Origin: Halisarca cf. caerulea
Taxonomy: Eukaryota > Porifera > Demospongiae > Chondrillida > Halisarcidae
Reading direction: 5' to 3'
Assembly: GCA_963170055.1 (NCBI GenBank)
Contig: CAUJGJ010000397.1
Location: forward strand, 6,257,501-6,275,000
DNA length: 17,500 bases
The translations under genes and the position numbers were made by a program. Of the stretch, positions 16,511 to 17,500 are shown piece after piece. Each line of letters begins with the position of its first letter. Position 1 is the stretch's first letter. The notes under the pieces are model-generated. The model searched no databases, was not told the DNA's origin, and saw only the letters and a list, made by a program, of their open reading frames with translations.

Positions 16511-16546
16511 ATTCTTATTCTTCTTCTTCTTCTTCTTATTCTTCTC
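16511..16546. repeat. (TTC/TTA)n trinucleotide tract
   Basis: ATTCTT and TTC units in tandem; on the minus strand this creates a spurious Lys/Asn-rich open frame. Confidence 0.9.
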
Positions 16547-17017
16547 GTCGTTTTTTTGAACTGGGCTACAGGTCGCCACGAAGGGTCCAGAGGTCTCATC
16601 TTTCGCCAGTGAGCTCCGATTGTTAGCGCGAAGTGCCTTTTGTAGGTTTTGAAGCAATACCTACACTTCTAAAGCGAGAAAAAAATTAATAGGCAAATCC
16701 CATACATTCGCCGGATCAGCCATTTTCGGATCGGCGAAATGACTACGCGAGACCAGACATACGCGTACGTGCACAAGGTCTGCACTTCGATGATCGTTGA
16801 CTTCAGCGCTCTTTTCGTTCGATCATTTGTTTCTAGATGGGTACATTGATATTAGTCAGATAACTGCATAGATTTCTAGTTTCTTTATCTTACAAGATTT
16901 GATCGTGTTCCTTCTCAACTGTAGTGGAAACCTATTCAAGCAACCGTTTCGCTATAAAAGGAAAAACCGCACGAACAAGGGTGTATAAAAACCATTTAAA
17001 AATGGTACAAGGATGTA

Positions 17018-17500
17018 GGATTGACACAGGATCGTGAAAAAGCCATTTTCAAAAAAGAATTCTCCAAAAACACTTGGAACAAGGTTAAGTTGCAAAACCA
17101 GTACAGGGCTAGGTGGGCAAAGGGCAAGACAGGCATAGGGCTTGACGAGCATAGGGCTACACATGCATGAGGCTAGATGGGCATAGGGCTAGACAGAGTT
17201 TAATTGGACTGAATGTACACTGTGCAAATTCCTACATCCCGCAGCACATATGTACTGTATAATGTGCTGCACATGCGGGATGTAGGAATTTGCACAGTGT
17301 ACATTCAGTCCAATTAAACTCTGTCTAGCCCTATGCCCATCTAGCCTCATGCATGTGTAGCCCTATGCTCGTCAAGCCCTATCCCTGTCTTGCCCTTTGC
17401 CCACCTAGCCCTGTACCGGTTTTGCAACTTAACCTTGTTCCAAGTGTTTTTGGAGAATCCTTTTTTGATAATGGCTTTTTGCACGATCCTGTGTCAATCC
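17018..17500. mobile_element. Giant near-perfect palindrome (foldback element), reaching the window end
   Basis: Left arm 17018-17249 is the reverse complement of 17262-17500, with only a few substitutions and small indels (for example ACAT at 17271-17274), around a ~12-nt centre. The outer edge is GGATTGACACAGGATCGTG. The arms contain imperfect tandem units of about 16-20 bp built on GCATAGGGCTAGAC. Inner arm ends carry CCTACATCCC, the complement of the GGATGTAGG found at the outer left edge. No ORF is credible; open frames are arm shadows. It may extend past base 17500. Confidence 0.9.

Larger units (their letters stand above)
15908..17017. other. Region upstream of the helicase exon, no supported gene
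   Basis: It includes the presumed promoter of the RecQ-like gene (minus strand), a microsatellite, CCGCCAT-containing stretches at about 16145 and 16304, and a TTC-repeat tract. Open frames here are low complexity (Lys-rich from the TTC repeat) or lack motifs. Confidence 0.55.

Noticed and set aside
16400..16657. 85-codon minus-strand frame with a Lys/Asn run
   Set aside because: The run comes from the TTC/TTA microsatellite; the rest is not recognisable.
16952..17164. 70-codon minus-strand frame in the palindrome
   Set aside because: It lies in an arm of a near-perfect palindrome made of short repeats; coding is implausible.

Overview
The window looks like repeat-rich nuclear DNA from an early-branching animal, most likely a sponge or a cnidarian-grade genome. 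The pointers are very short GT-AG introns (one of 66 bp joins two coding exons perfectly in frame), an AT-rich background with TA and GATA microsatellites, a DIRS-type tyrosine-recombinase retroelement, PIF1 and OTU fragments of the Helitron/Helentron kind, and many small inverted-repeat elements. No rRNA, confident tRNA, bacterial operon or CRISPR array was seen. The organism assignment is inference.

Layout: (1) 1-2320 holds a decayed PIF1-family helicase C-terminal half and a decayed OTU-type cysteine protease frame. Between them sits a ~395-bp hairpin-rich module. (2) 2321-7173 is a GC-richer, degenerate DIRS-like retrotransposon: gag with a probable spliceosomal intron and zinc knuckle, reverse transcriptase plus RNase H, then a tyrosine recombinase in an overlapping frame. 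All parts carry stops or frameshifts. (3) 7174-11830 is essentially non-coding and is a patchwork of MITE-like elements: a TA-flanked 217-bp MITE, a 1.18-kb element with perfect 20-bp inverted ends that contains another inverted-repeat element and a CRE-bearing promoter-like stretch, a 65-nt near-perfect hairpin, and a diverged tandem duplication. (4) 11828-15907 is the most interesting part. A RecQ/DExH-like helicase gene on the minus strand is split by a 3.68-kb DNA element (11940-15618) with ~33-bp terminal inverted repeats and a TATA (or TA) target duplication. The insertion lies in what looks like a short intron of the helicase. (5) 15908-17500 has microsatellites and a huge near-perfect palindrome that runs to the window end.

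The 3.68-kb element carries one spliced minus-strand gene of ~604 codons up to a TGA, and ~699 if that TGA is ignored. Its protein has a conserved D-N-C-x-G-Q-N-K-N motif block resembling the family I recall as DUF7869. I see no recognised transposase from a named superfamily, so this gene is the natural candidate for the element's transposase. Nested in its 3' flank is a second, inverted copy of the hairpin module seen next to the PIF1/OTU frames. A divergent promoter region upstream (YY1-like and CRE-like sites) also faces a plausible plus-strand first exon.

Almost every protein-coding unit here is broken (in-frame stops, frameshifts, one catalytic Asp changed to Asn in RNase H). The window therefore reads as a graveyard of at least five element families layered on one interrupted helicase gene. 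Boundaries of the DIRS element and of the PIF1/OTU element could not be fixed from the sequence alone.
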